NCBI GenBank assembly: GCA_964568525.1
Contig: CAZMPM010000028.1
Location: 1-12,574 of the forward strand
From: CAYZPB01 sp964568525
GTDB taxonomy: Bacteria > Bacillota > Bacilli > Tepidibacillales > Tepidibacillaceae
Direction: 5' to 3'
Length of the DNA: 12,574 bases
In this document: positions 1 through 6,507 of the stretch, piece by piece
How the letters are laid out: each line of letters begins with the position of its first letter
Position numbering within the stretch: the stretch's first letter is position 1
Notes under the pieces: generated by a model
Databases searched by the model: none
The model's input: the letters and a program-made list of their open reading frames with translations, nothing else
What the model was told of the DNA's origin: nothing
Made by a program: the position numbers and the translations under genes

Positions 1-1312
1 AAATACCATTTTAGACGCGATAACTCGCGTAAACCCTTTAATAAGTCGCCACCGATTAGTGCAGCCTGGAAAAGTGTATATTTCACCGCCAAAACAGGGT
101 AAACTCGATCCATTTATGTTGGACGAAAAATCCTTCAGCCAGCTGATCGATGAAGATACTGATGAACCAGCACAGGAATTGGTAAGTAAGTTAATGGGAC
201 TTAGTTTGCCATTAGCCAAGGAACTTGTTAGTCTTGCTGGAACACCGATTTCGAACCTATTAATCTGGAGTGAATTAGCGAAATTGTTAGAACAAATCAA
301 GAATAATAGTTACTGTCCAACAATTGTGCGTACAGTTACAAGTGATGACTACTCCTTGACACCACTTACTTATCTTGGTGGACATGAAGAATATTTTACT
401 AGCATGAATCAATGTCTTGATAACTTTTATCGTAATAAGGCCGAGCAGGACCTGGTGCAACAGCGCGCCGCTGACCTAATTAAATTTATTAACAATGAGC
501 AACAAAAAAATGATAAAAAACTTAAATATTTAAGTAGCGATTTATTAAAAGCTGATTCCGCCAATAAATACCGGCTCTATGGGGAATTATTAACAACCAA
601 TTTGCCTAATGTTCCAGCAGGAGTTGCGCTTGTCTCGGTAACCGATTACTATAGTGAAGCTGGCAACCAGGTTGAGATTCCACTAGATACAATGAAAAGC
701 CCTAACGCTAACGCTCAGGCCTATTTTAAAAAGTATAGTAAGCTTAAAAAGAGTCGCCAGCATCTGCAAGAACAGATTGAGCGTACTACAGTTGAAAATG
801 AGTATTTGGAATTACTATTAACACAGATTGAGAATGCAAGTGTTACCGACATACTTGAAATACGTGAAGAACTAATCGCCGGTGGCTACCTAAAGAAACA
901 AAAGAGTAAGGCCGTTCCAAAAAAGAAAACAACTAAACCACAGTTGCTGGAACTAAAATCAAGCGAAGGGATAACGATTTTGGTTGGACGCAACAATACG
1001 CAAAACGACTATTTAACAACAAAACTTGCCCAAGCAAATGATACATGGCTCCACACTAAAGATATTCCTGGCTCACACGTAGTTATTCGAGCGAACCAGT
1101 TTAACGAGCAGACGCTAAACGAAGCTGCAACAATTGCTGCTCATTTTAGTAAATCGCGGTCTTCTAGTAATGTGCCTGTTGATTACACGCTTATCCGCAA
1201 TGTGAAAAAACCGAGTGGTGTGAAACCAGGCTTTGTAACCTATGATAAGCAAAACACACTTTTTGTTACACCAGAGCAGTCGCTAGTCGATAAGTTAATA
1301 ATAAAAAAATAA
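1..1312 (+). CDS. rqcH: RqcH/FbpA (NFACT) ribosome-associated quality control protein, 3' part
   Basis: This is the C-terminal part of an NFACT-family protein. In bacteria, RqcH binds stalled 50S subunits carrying peptidyl-tRNA and recruits tRNA-Ala to add C-terminal alanine tails; older annotations call it a fibronectin-binding protein. The reading frame is open from base 2 with no stop upstream of the first GTG at 59. The 19 codons before that GTG encode family-like sequence (ILDAITRVNP, then SRHRLVQPGK), so the GTG is internal and the gene begins left of the window. About 436 residues are present; from a usual length near 570, roughly 130 are missing. Visible parts are the end of the NFACT-N domain, a charged helical coiled-coil middle (about 520-900) and an NFACT-R domain (about 960-1270) with the conserved DTWLHTKDIPGSHVVIR block. 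The catalytic Asp-Arg of NFACT-N would lie outside the window. It converges on the minus-strand genes. Confidence 0.93.
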   Translation, partial: NTILDAITRVNPLISRHRLVQPGKVYISPPKQGKLDPFMLDEKSFSQLIDEDTDEPAQELVSKLMGLSLPLAKELVSLAGTPISNLLIWSELAKLLEQIKNNSYCPTIVRTVTSDDYSLTPLTYLGGHEEYFTSMNQCLDNFYRNKAEQDLVQQRAADLIKFINNEQQKNDKKLKYLSSDLLKADSANKYRLYGELLTTNLPNVPAGVALVSVTDYYSEAGNQVEIPLDTMKSPNANAQAYFKKYSKLKKSRQHLQEQIERTTVENEYLELLLTQIENASVTDILEIREELIAGGYLKKQKSKAVPKKKTTKPQLLELKSSEGITILVGRNNTQNDYLTTKLAQANDTWLHTKDIPGSHVVIRANQFNEQTLNEAATIAAHFSKSRSSSNVPVDYTLIRNVKKPSGVKPGFVTYDKQNTLFVTPEQSLVDKLIIKK

Positions 1313-1333
1313 GCCAGCTGAGAGCTGGCTTAT
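1309..1333 (-). terminator. Intrinsic terminator between convergent genes
   Basis: A perfect 11-bp inverted repeat (1309-1319 with 1323-1333) encloses a 3-nt loop. Read on the minus strand, the stem is followed by TTTTTT then ATTATT, a good U-tract, so it terminates the pheA/AI-2E transcript. On the plus strand the stem is followed by CCTATTTA, a poor U-tract, so termination of rqcH here would be weaker. The rqcH stop codon (1310-1312) lies inside the left arm. Confidence 0.85.
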
Positions 1334-1346
1334 CCTATTTATCAGC

Positions 1347-2552
1347 TCAATTTTCAGAATTATCATCAGTTGATTTTTTCTTAAAGCGTGCTTTAAATCT
1401 CTCTGCTAGACTAATTTTTGATTTCAATTCTTGTTCTTCCTCTTGCGATTCTGAGTTCACTTGATAATCAAGCTCTCCTTCTGGCATTTTAACCCATTTG
1501 CGCAAATAACCCTGATCAATTAATGACTTCAATGTAACTAACAGAATCGGCGCAAGTAACAAACCAGCAAAACCGAAAATAGCTAGGGAAATTAACATAA
1601 ACGACAGCATAATGAACGGCGATACACCGAGAGACTCCCCGGTAATCTTTGGTTCCAACAACTGCCGAACTACAACAATTATTACAAAGATAATTCCCAG
1701 GTAAAGCGCCATCATTAAATCACCGATAACAATTAAATAAATTATCCAAGGGATGAAAATAGTCGAAACTCCAAGAACCGGGAACAAATCGAGCAAGCCC
1801 GCAAAAAATGCTATCGTTAGCGCTCCATCAACTCGTAAAATCAATAGACCAATTAAAACTAAGATGAAGGTAATTGTCATCAATTTTAATTGTGCCTTGA
1901 ACCAAACGCCTATTCCTTTAAGCACGTTTTCCTTTAAAAAATAGTAGCCGTTTTTAAAAGTTTTAGGCGTATTTTTCTTTGCAAATCGCTCCCAAGTTTC
2001 AATCTCAATACTAAGGAAAAATGCTAAAACAATTGCCAGTACAATCGTAATCACCCAACTAGAAATCGAGCCTACTGAGTTAATAAGCGAAAAGAAAATG
2101 TTTTCAAAAAACTTTACAATAGTTCCCGATAATGAAGCAAAATAATTAGTAAGATTCACAACTAAATCAGGCGAAAGATTATCCAACAAATGACTATATT
2201 GCTCAATTAAAGAATTTGCCTCAGTCTGTAAAAATTCTAGATATCCTGGAAGTTTAGCAGAAAAATCTCGAAGTTGCGTAAAAATTAGAATTCCAATCGT
2301 TATAATAAACGCAAACAGCAATAATACCAGTAAGAACAGCGAAATTGTAGCTGCCACCGGTTTTTTGATTCGTAATTTTCTGTTTAAAAACTTTGCAGCT
2401 GGCTCAATTAATAGGTAGATCAATAGTGCCACAAAAACTGGTTTTGCCACATTGAAAATTACAGCAAATAGATACATAAATAACAGGACTGTAAGTATAA
2501 GCAACGCAATATCAAAAATTGTTTTGCTATATTTCCGATAAAATTCAATCAA
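1347..2552 (-). CDS. AI-2E/PerM-family integral membrane protein (YtvI-like)
   Basis: This is a 401-residue polytopic membrane protein of the AI-2E transporter (formerly UPF0118/DUF20) superfamily. Hydrophobic segments occur near residues 12-33, 34-52, 66-92, 146-180, 222-242, 244-262, 265-300 and 312-345, with a long polar loop at about 95-145, as in the family. Family signatures are the LDLFPVLG segment followed by FIPW, and RQLLEPKITGESLGVSP. The Asp-Pro-Leu-Gly plus RQ-EPK pattern resembles the YtvI branch more than YdbI, but that is from memory. The C-terminal ~45 residues are strongly charged and probably cytoplasmic. Substrates in this superfamily are diverse or unknown, so no transport function is assigned. 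The start is TTG (2550-2552), supported by a GAGGTGA site 5 nt upstream. It lies 38 nt after pheA with no visible terminator between, so the two are probably co-transcribed. Confidence 0.88.
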   Translation of the reverse strand: MIEFYRKYSKTIFDIALLILTVLLFMYLFAVIFNVAKPVFVALLIYLLIEPAAKFLNRKLRIKKPVAATISLFLLVLLLFAFIITIGILIFTQLRDFSAKLPGYLEFLQTEANSLIEQYSHLLDNLSPDLVVNLTNYFASLSGTIVKFFENIFFSLINSVGSISSWVITIVLAIVLAFFLSIEIETWERFAKKNTPKTFKNGYYFLKENVLKGIGVWFKAQLKLMTITFILVLIGLLILRVDGALTIAFFAGLLDLFPVLGVSTIFIPWIIYLIVIGDLMMALYLGIIFVIIVVVRQLLEPKITGESLGVSPFIMLSFMLISLAIFGFAGLLLAPILLVTLKSLIDQGYLRKWVKMPEGELDYQVNSESQEEEQELKSKISLAERFKARFKKKSTDDNSEN

Positions 2553-2557
2553 TTAAG

Positions 2558-2564
2558 TCACCTC
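2558..2564 (-). promoter_or_regulatory. Ribosome binding site fixing the TTG start of the AI-2E-family gene
   Basis: GAGGTGA on the minus strand lies 5 nt before the TTG at 2552-2550. No ATG or GTG in this frame competes near it, so it supports the non-AUG start. Confidence 0.8.
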
Positions 2565-2590
2565 GCTACAAGTTCCACAGTTTTTAATTT

Positions 2591-3421
2591 CTAAATATAA
2601 TAGATTGGATAAGAGCCTAAAACCTTAAAGAAAGAAGTTTTGCGCCTAACCATTGCTAGAGCGTCACGTATATCAGCTTCCTCCTGATTCCCAACAATAT
2701 CAACATAAAAAATATATTTACCTAGTTGCTCTTTTGATGGGCGCGACTCGATCCTTGTCATATTAACATCCCAGATATTCAATATATCGAGAATCCGGTA
2801 TAAGCTTCCTGGCTCATCGCCGGTGGAGAAGACAATTGCCGTTTTGTCGTGGGACGTGTTTACTGCTTTTTCCTGCGAAATAACTACAAAACGCGTAAAA
2901 TTGTTCTTACCATCCTGAATATCACGAGCGAGTACGGTGAGCCCATAAAGTTCTCCCGCTAATTCAGAACCGAGCGCCGCAAGCTGACCATCAGACTTCG
3001 AAACTTCCTCAGCTGCAGCAGCGGTACTAGCGACAGGCCGCATATCAACATTAGAAAAATTCGCAGTTAAATATTTACGCGACTGACCAAAAGGCTGCGG
3101 ATGCGACAAAATTTCTTTAATCTGCGACGTAGTAGTCCCAGCCTTAACTAGCAAATTCAAACTAATCGGAATAATGATTTCGGCTTTAATATATATCGCT
3201 AGGTCGGCAACGAACATGTCTAAAGTAGAGGTAACTGCGCCTTCCAGTGAATTTTCGATTGGAACAATCGCCTCAGTTAGAGCGCCTTCACTTACCGCCA
3301 GCATCAACTCCGGTATCGTATTATATTCAATTAGTTGATACTCTGGTTTTTCCTTAGAATACTCAATTGCTGCATTATGGGAAAACGTACCCTGCGGCCC
3401 CAAAAAACCAAGCTTTAGCAT
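2591..3421 (-). CDS. pheA: Prephenate dehydratase with ACT regulatory domain
   Basis: This cytosolic enzyme converts prephenate to phenylpyruvate, the committed step to phenylalanine. The product is 276 residues from the ATG chosen here, normal for a monofunctional prephenate dehydratase. The catalytic domain (about 3-182) opens with GFLGPQGTFSH and contains PIENSLEGAV and the NFTRF motif (about 174-178) with the active-site Thr-Arg-Phe. The C-terminal ACT domain (about 193-270) carries the ESRPSK motif (225-230) associated with phenylalanine feedback binding. An upstream in-frame TTG at 3440-3442 would add seven residues, but the AGGTGAT site at 3425-3431 lies between it and the ATG, and the likely transcription start is downstream of it. 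The gene follows pyrE but belongs to another pathway and has its own promoter-like sequence. Confidence 0.95.
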   Translation of the reverse strand: MLKLGFLGPQGTFSHNAAIEYSKEKPEYQLIEYNTIPELMLAVSEGALTEAIVPIENSLEGAVTSTLDMFVADLAIYIKAEIIIPISLNLLVKAGTTTSQIKEILSHPQPFGQSRKYLTANFSNVDMRPVASTAAAAEEVSKSDGQLAALGSELAGELYGLTVLARDIQDGKNNFTRFVVISQEKAVNTSHDKTAIVFSTGDEPGSLYRILDILNIWDVNMTRIESRPSKEQLGKYIFYVDIVGNQEEADIRDALAMVRRKTSFFKVLGSYPIYYI

Positions 3422-3424
3422 CTC

Positions 3425-3431
3425 ATCACCT
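3425..3431 (-). promoter_or_regulatory. Ribosome binding site deciding the pheA start
   Basis: AGGTGAT, complementary to the 3' end of 16S rRNA, lies 3 nt before the ATG at 3421-3419. It sits downstream of the alternative TTG at 3442-3440, so it can serve only the ATG. Confidence 0.85.
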
Positions 3432-3443
3432 ATTTTTATCAAG

Positions 3444-3472
3444 ATTATACTATTTTCTCAGACTTTATTAAA
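3444..3472 (-). promoter_or_regulatory. Putative sigma-A promoter for pheA
   Basis: On the minus strand a perfect TATAAT (3449-3444) is preceded, after a 17-nt spacer, by TTTAAT (3472-3467), which matches the TTGACA consensus at only 3 of 6 positions. Initiation about 7 nt downstream of the -10 would give a leader of about 15 nt before the pheA ATG. The -10 is strong and the -35 weak. The position, in the 66-nt gap after pyrE, suits separate expression of pheA and the gene after it. Confidence 0.6.
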
Positions 3473-3487
3473 TCTTTACACAATTAG

Positions 3488-4072
3488 TTATTGTGATTTA
3501 TTGCGACTACCTGGTTTGACTGCCGGTAGTTCGCCAGCCGCGCATAGCGGACATTCATCTGCAGGATAAGAAATAATTTCAAGCGACAATAATGCAACAA
3601 ATGGATAGCCAAAATCTACTTTACCGTTACTGCGGTCAACAAGCACTGCGACACCAACAACCTCGCCACCAGCCTCTTCAACAACTCGAATAACCTCTTT
3701 AACCGATCCTCCTGTTGTAACAACGTCTTCGACAACTAGAACACGCTCACCCGGTTTAATGGAAAATCCCCGGCGCAATGTCATCTCATCATTATCACGT
3801 TCAGTGAACAGATTACGAGTTCCTAAAATGCGAGACATCTCATAGCCTACAATTAGGCCACCTACTGCTGGTGACACAACAACATCGATTTTTGCATTTT
3901 TGAAATTATCTGCAAGATTTTGACAGAGTAACTCTGTTATCTTAGCATCTTGTGTAGCTTGAGCCATCTGCATATATTGACTTGCATGGCGTCCTGACGC
4001 TAGAATAAAATGTCCTTTTTTTAGAACTCCGCTATCTTTGAAAATTTTTAAAATTTCGCTTTTATTAAGCAC
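3488..4072 (-). CDS. pyrE: Orotate phosphoribosyltransferase
   Basis: The enzyme transfers phosphoribose from PRPP to orotate, giving OMP and pyrophosphate, step five of UMP synthesis. The protein is 194 residues. The PRPP-binding loop VLVVEDVVTTGGS lies at 111-123, with the acidic pair and Thr-Thr-Gly-Gly typical of type I phosphoribosyltransferases. The flexible-loop region around 90-101 and the LASGRHAS segment (24-31) also fit orotate phosphoribosyltransferase. The C-terminus has CPLC (174-177) and then KPGSR (186-190), a tail I associate with short clostridial/Thermotoga/Thermus-type enzymes rather than the longer enterobacterial type. The start is GTG, with GGAGG 8 nt upstream overlapping the pyrF stop region. 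It is the last pyr gene in the operon, 12 nt after pyrF. Confidence 0.96.
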   Translation of the reverse strand: MLNKSEILKIFKDSGVLKKGHFILASGRHASQYMQMAQATQDAKITELLCQNLADNFKNAKIDVVVSPAVGGLIVGYEMSRILGTRNLFTERDNDEMTLRRGFSIKPGERVLVVEDVVTTGGSVKEVIRVVEEAGGEVVGVAVLVDRSNGKVDFGYPFVALLSLEIISYPADECPLCAAGELPAVKPGSRNKSQ

Positions 4073-4084
4073 AATAAACTCCTC

Positions 4085-4819
4085 CTAATTAACTGATAAT
4101 TTATTTATAATTTGATTGAATACTTCCGCAGGATTCTCAGCAGCCGTAATTGAGCGACCGATTACTAGGTAATCACTGCCGAGTGCAATTGCCCGTTCAG
4201 GCGTTGCAATCCTTTTCTGGTCGTCTGCTGAACCATCAGCCAAACGAATTCCAGGTGTAACTGTTAAAAACTCAACCCCGCAATATTGTTTAATCAACTC
4301 TACCTCATGGACAGAAGAGACAACGCCTGCCAGCCCGGCAGTTTTTGCGAGCCTCGCATAGTGAACAACGCTCTCTTCAACTGTTGTTGGGATGCCCAAC
4401 TCATCATTCAGAATCTTCTTATCCGTACTCGTCAGTTGCGTAACACCTATGAGTAGTGGCCATTTTTGCCCATTTGAAAGGTTTTTCTCCATACTCTCGC
4501 GTGCAGCCACCATCATATTAAGTCCACCGCTTACATGCAGATTAAACATTTCGACCCCTAATTTCGTCAGTTGAGCAGCTGCATTACCAACTGTATTTGG
4601 AATATCATGGAGCTTCAGATCAAGAAAGATCTTCAAATCACGACGTTTCAGTTCCTCAATAATCACTGGTCCCAAACCGTAGTAGAGCTCCATTCCAACC
4701 TTTACAAATTTAACCTGTTGTTCGAAACTATCCACTAAAGTAAGCGCTTGTTCTTTTGTTGCAACATCCAATGCCACGATTATCCGTTCACGATAATCAA
4801 GCCCTTTCCCAGCTGTCAT
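4085..4819 (-). CDS. pyrF: Orotidine 5'-phosphate decarboxylase
   Basis: The enzyme decarboxylates OMP to UMP, the last step of de novo pyrimidine synthesis. It is 244 residues, normal for the group I (Bacillus/E. coli-like) family. The catalytic signature FLDLKLHDIPNTV is present, placing the Asp-Lys-x-x-Asp tetrad members at D67, K69 and D72, with the preceding Lys in KFVKVGME at K40. The phosphate-binding end LTVTPGIR and the later YLVIGRSIT are intact. The ATG follows the pyrD stop codon with no bases between, so translation is probably coupled. The nearest Shine-Dalgarno-like run (GGAGGGAAG) lies inside the end of pyrD at a slightly long distance. Confidence 0.97.
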   Translation of the reverse strand: MTAGKGLDYRERIIVALDVATKEQALTLVDSFEQQVKFVKVGMELYYGLGPVIIEELKRRDLKIFLDLKLHDIPNTVGNAAAQLTKLGVEMFNLHVSGGLNMMVAARESMEKNLSNGQKWPLLIGVTQLTSTDKKILNDELGIPTTVEESVVHYARLAKTAGLAGVVSSVHEVELIKQYCGVEFLTVTPGIRLADGSADDQKRIATPERAIALGSDYLVIGRSITAAENPAEVFNQIINKLSVN

Positions 4820-5731
4820 CTATCTGCTTCCCTCCCCAATTAAATCCGAAATTTTGTCTACTCCTAGATTATCTAACAATAGCGGTAATTCTTCAATCAA
4901 TTTCGGTAAGATATATGGATCAACAAAATTTGCCGTACCAACCTGAACAGCAGAAGCACCTGCTAGGAAAAATTCAACAACATCTTCCGCCCGGCTGATA
5001 CCACCAATTCCGATGATTGGAATCGAGACCGCTTGATAAGTTTGATAGATCATACGTAACGCAACTGGCATAATCGCCGGGCCTGATAAACCGCCAACAC
5101 GATTGGCAAGGAGTGGCTTGCGCGTATTTAAATCAAAGCGCATCCCCACTAATGTATTAATCATGCTTAACCCATCAGCACCGGCATCTTCCACAGCTTT
5201 TGCAATTGTCACTATATCAGTAACATTCGGTGAAAGTTTAACATATAGCGGGTGTTTACAAACTGCTCTAACAGCACTTGTTAGTTCCGCGGCTACTTTA
5301 GCATCAGAACCAAAAGCAATACCGCCACTTTTGACATTCGGACAAGATATATTCAACTCAATCATTGCGATTTTTTGCTCATTTAAACGTTTTACGACCT
5401 CAACATAGTCATTAGTCGTTGAACCTGCTACATTTACAACGATTGGTGCAGTAAACTGTTGTAGCCAACTTAGTTCATGCTCTATTACGTAATCTATTCC
5501 TGGATTCTGTAGCCCGATTGAATTAAGCATACCAGCAGGCGTCTCTGCAATCCGTGGCGTTGGATTACCACTCCGTTCCTCAAATGTTGTCGCGGTAACC
5601 ACAATTGCTCCTAATTGATTGAGATTGTATAATTCAGCAAATTCGCGGCCAAAACCATAACAACCGGAAGCCGGCATAATAGGATTTTTAAGAGTTAAAT
5701 CTCCTAATTGTACTGTCAAACGATTACTCAT
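4820..5731 (-). CDS. pyrD: Dihydroorotate dehydrogenase B (NAD+), catalytic subunit
   Basis: This FMN enzyme oxidises dihydroorotate to orotate and passes electrons through PyrK to NAD+. It is 303 residues, the class 1B length. The active-site base cysteine is C130 in ELNISCPNVKSGG. Other FMN/substrate segments are intact: ASGCYGFG (21-28), MLNSIGLQNPG (68-78), YVKLSPNVTD, INTLVGMRFD, GGLSGPAI and the phosphate-binding IIGIGGI and VGTANF regions. One exception stands out: the GAIVVKATT block normally seen in class 1B reads GAIVVTATT, so the conserved Lys is T46 (see findings). Translation starts at an ATGA overlap with pyrK, behind a very strong GAGGTGATC site at 5734-5742. Neighbouring pyrK confirms the 1B class. 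Confidence 0.96.
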   Translation of the reverse strand: MSNRLTVQLGDLTLKNPIMPASGCYGFGREFAELYNLNQLGAIVVTATTFEERSGNPTPRIAETPAGMLNSIGLQNPGIDYVIEHELSWLQQFTAPIVVNVAGSTTNDYVEVVKRLNEQKIAMIELNISCPNVKSGGIAFGSDAKVAAELTSAVRAVCKHPLYVKLSPNVTDIVTIAKAVEDAGADGLSMINTLVGMRFDLNTRKPLLANRVGGLSGPAIMPVALRMIYQTYQAVSIPIIGIGGISRAEDVVEFFLAGASAVQVGTANFVDPYILPKLIEELPLLLDNLGVDKISDLIGEGSR

Positions 5732-6507
5732 AAGATCACCTCACGGAAAGAAAAGACTGGCCCGTCAGAACATACTTTCTGATAACCACCAGGATACTTT
5801 TCTCGATCAACTTTTACTATGCAGCCATAGCAAGCACCAATACCGCACGCCATCCGCTCCTCAAGCGACATATAGCCCTCGATATCACGATTAGACCATA
5901 ACCTTTGTAATGAACGAAGCATCCCCGTCGGCCCACAGGTATAAAAACGGTCCCAACTCTCATCCGTGCCGACTGCATCAAGCACTGTTCCCTGCAAACC
6001 ACAACTACCATCAACCGTTGCTAAGCGCACCTCACCAAGTGCCTGAAACTCATCATAAAGAATCCTGTCGACCTGCGATAGACAACCAATTATAGTGGTT
6101 ATGCGCACACCCTTTTGTACAAGCTTCTTAGCTAAGTAATAGAGCGGAGGTAAGCCGATTCCACCACCAATGAGCAAGGCAGTTTTGTTAGCACCGAAGT
6201 CTTGATATGGGAATCCTTTACCTAGCGGTCCAAAAACATCAATTAGGTCACCGACTTTTTTTCTGCTAAGCAGTTCAGTACCACGGCCACCTGTACGATA
6301 GACCAGAGTTAATAGCTTGCTTGCATCATCATAATCACAAATACTAATCGGACGCCGCAGTAATGGGTCATAGCCCTCCCAAACACGGACTTGTAAAAAC
6401 TGACCCGGCTCAGGGGTAGTCTCCAAACCTTCAGCGATAAAACTCATCTTGTAGATGTTGCGAGCAATCATTTGGTTCTCCACAAGTGAATAAGTATATT
6501 GCATCAT
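5728..6507 (-). CDS. pyrK: Dihydroorotate dehydrogenase B electron transfer subunit
   Basis: PyrK carries FAD and a [2Fe-2S] cluster and links the FMN of PyrD to NAD+. The product is 259 residues. An FAD-binding RRPISICDYD is at 51-60, a nucleotide-binding GGGIGLPPLYYLA at about 114-126, and YTCGPTGML at 189-197. The cluster-binding cysteines are C221, C226, C229 and C246 in CGIGACYGC and KVCSDGP. The family is related to ferredoxin-NADP reductases but this cysteine spacing is characteristic of PyrK. It starts at ATG 6505-6507 in a 4-nt ATGA overlap with the carB stop; a second ATG follows immediately and could be used instead. The Shine-Dalgarno (AAGGTGG) lies within the 3' end of carB, so translation is probably coupled. 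Confidence 0.97.
   Translation of the reverse strand: MMQYTYSLVENQMIARNIYKMSFIAEGLETTPEPGQFLQVRVWEGYDPLLRRPISICDYDDASKLLTLVYRTGGRGTELLSRKKVGDLIDVFGPLGKGFPYQDFGANKTALLIGGGIGLPPLYYLAKKLVQKGVRITTIIGCLSQVDRILYDEFQALGEVRLATVDGSCGLQGTVLDAVGTDESWDRFYTCGPTGMLRSLQRLWSNRDIEGYMSLEERMACGIGACYGCIVKVDREKYPGGYQKVCSDGPVFSFREVIL

Noticed and set aside
59..61. GTG as the true start of rqcH
   Set aside because: Codons before it continue the conserved NFACT sequence to the window edge, so the gene is cut by the window, not started here.
1753..1944. Plus-strand 63-codon frame opposite the AI-2E-family gene
   Set aside because: It lies inside a clear membrane-protein gene on the other strand and shows no features of a real protein.
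3422..3442. Upstream TTG start for pheA
   Set aside because: It lies at or upstream of the likely transcription start, and the ribosome site is downstream of it.
3479..3495. Hairpin CACAAT/ATTGTG as pyr operon terminator
   Set aside because: The stem is only 6 bp and A/T-rich, overlaps the pyrE stop codon and is followed by TAAAGATT rather than a U-tract.
4756..5408. Plus-strand open frames opposite pyrF, pyrD, pyrK and carB (for example 4756-4998, 5103-5408, 8887-9171, 9108-9371)
   Set aside because: They are antisense to well-recognised genes, have no recognisable domains or ribosome sites, and have shadow-like composition.
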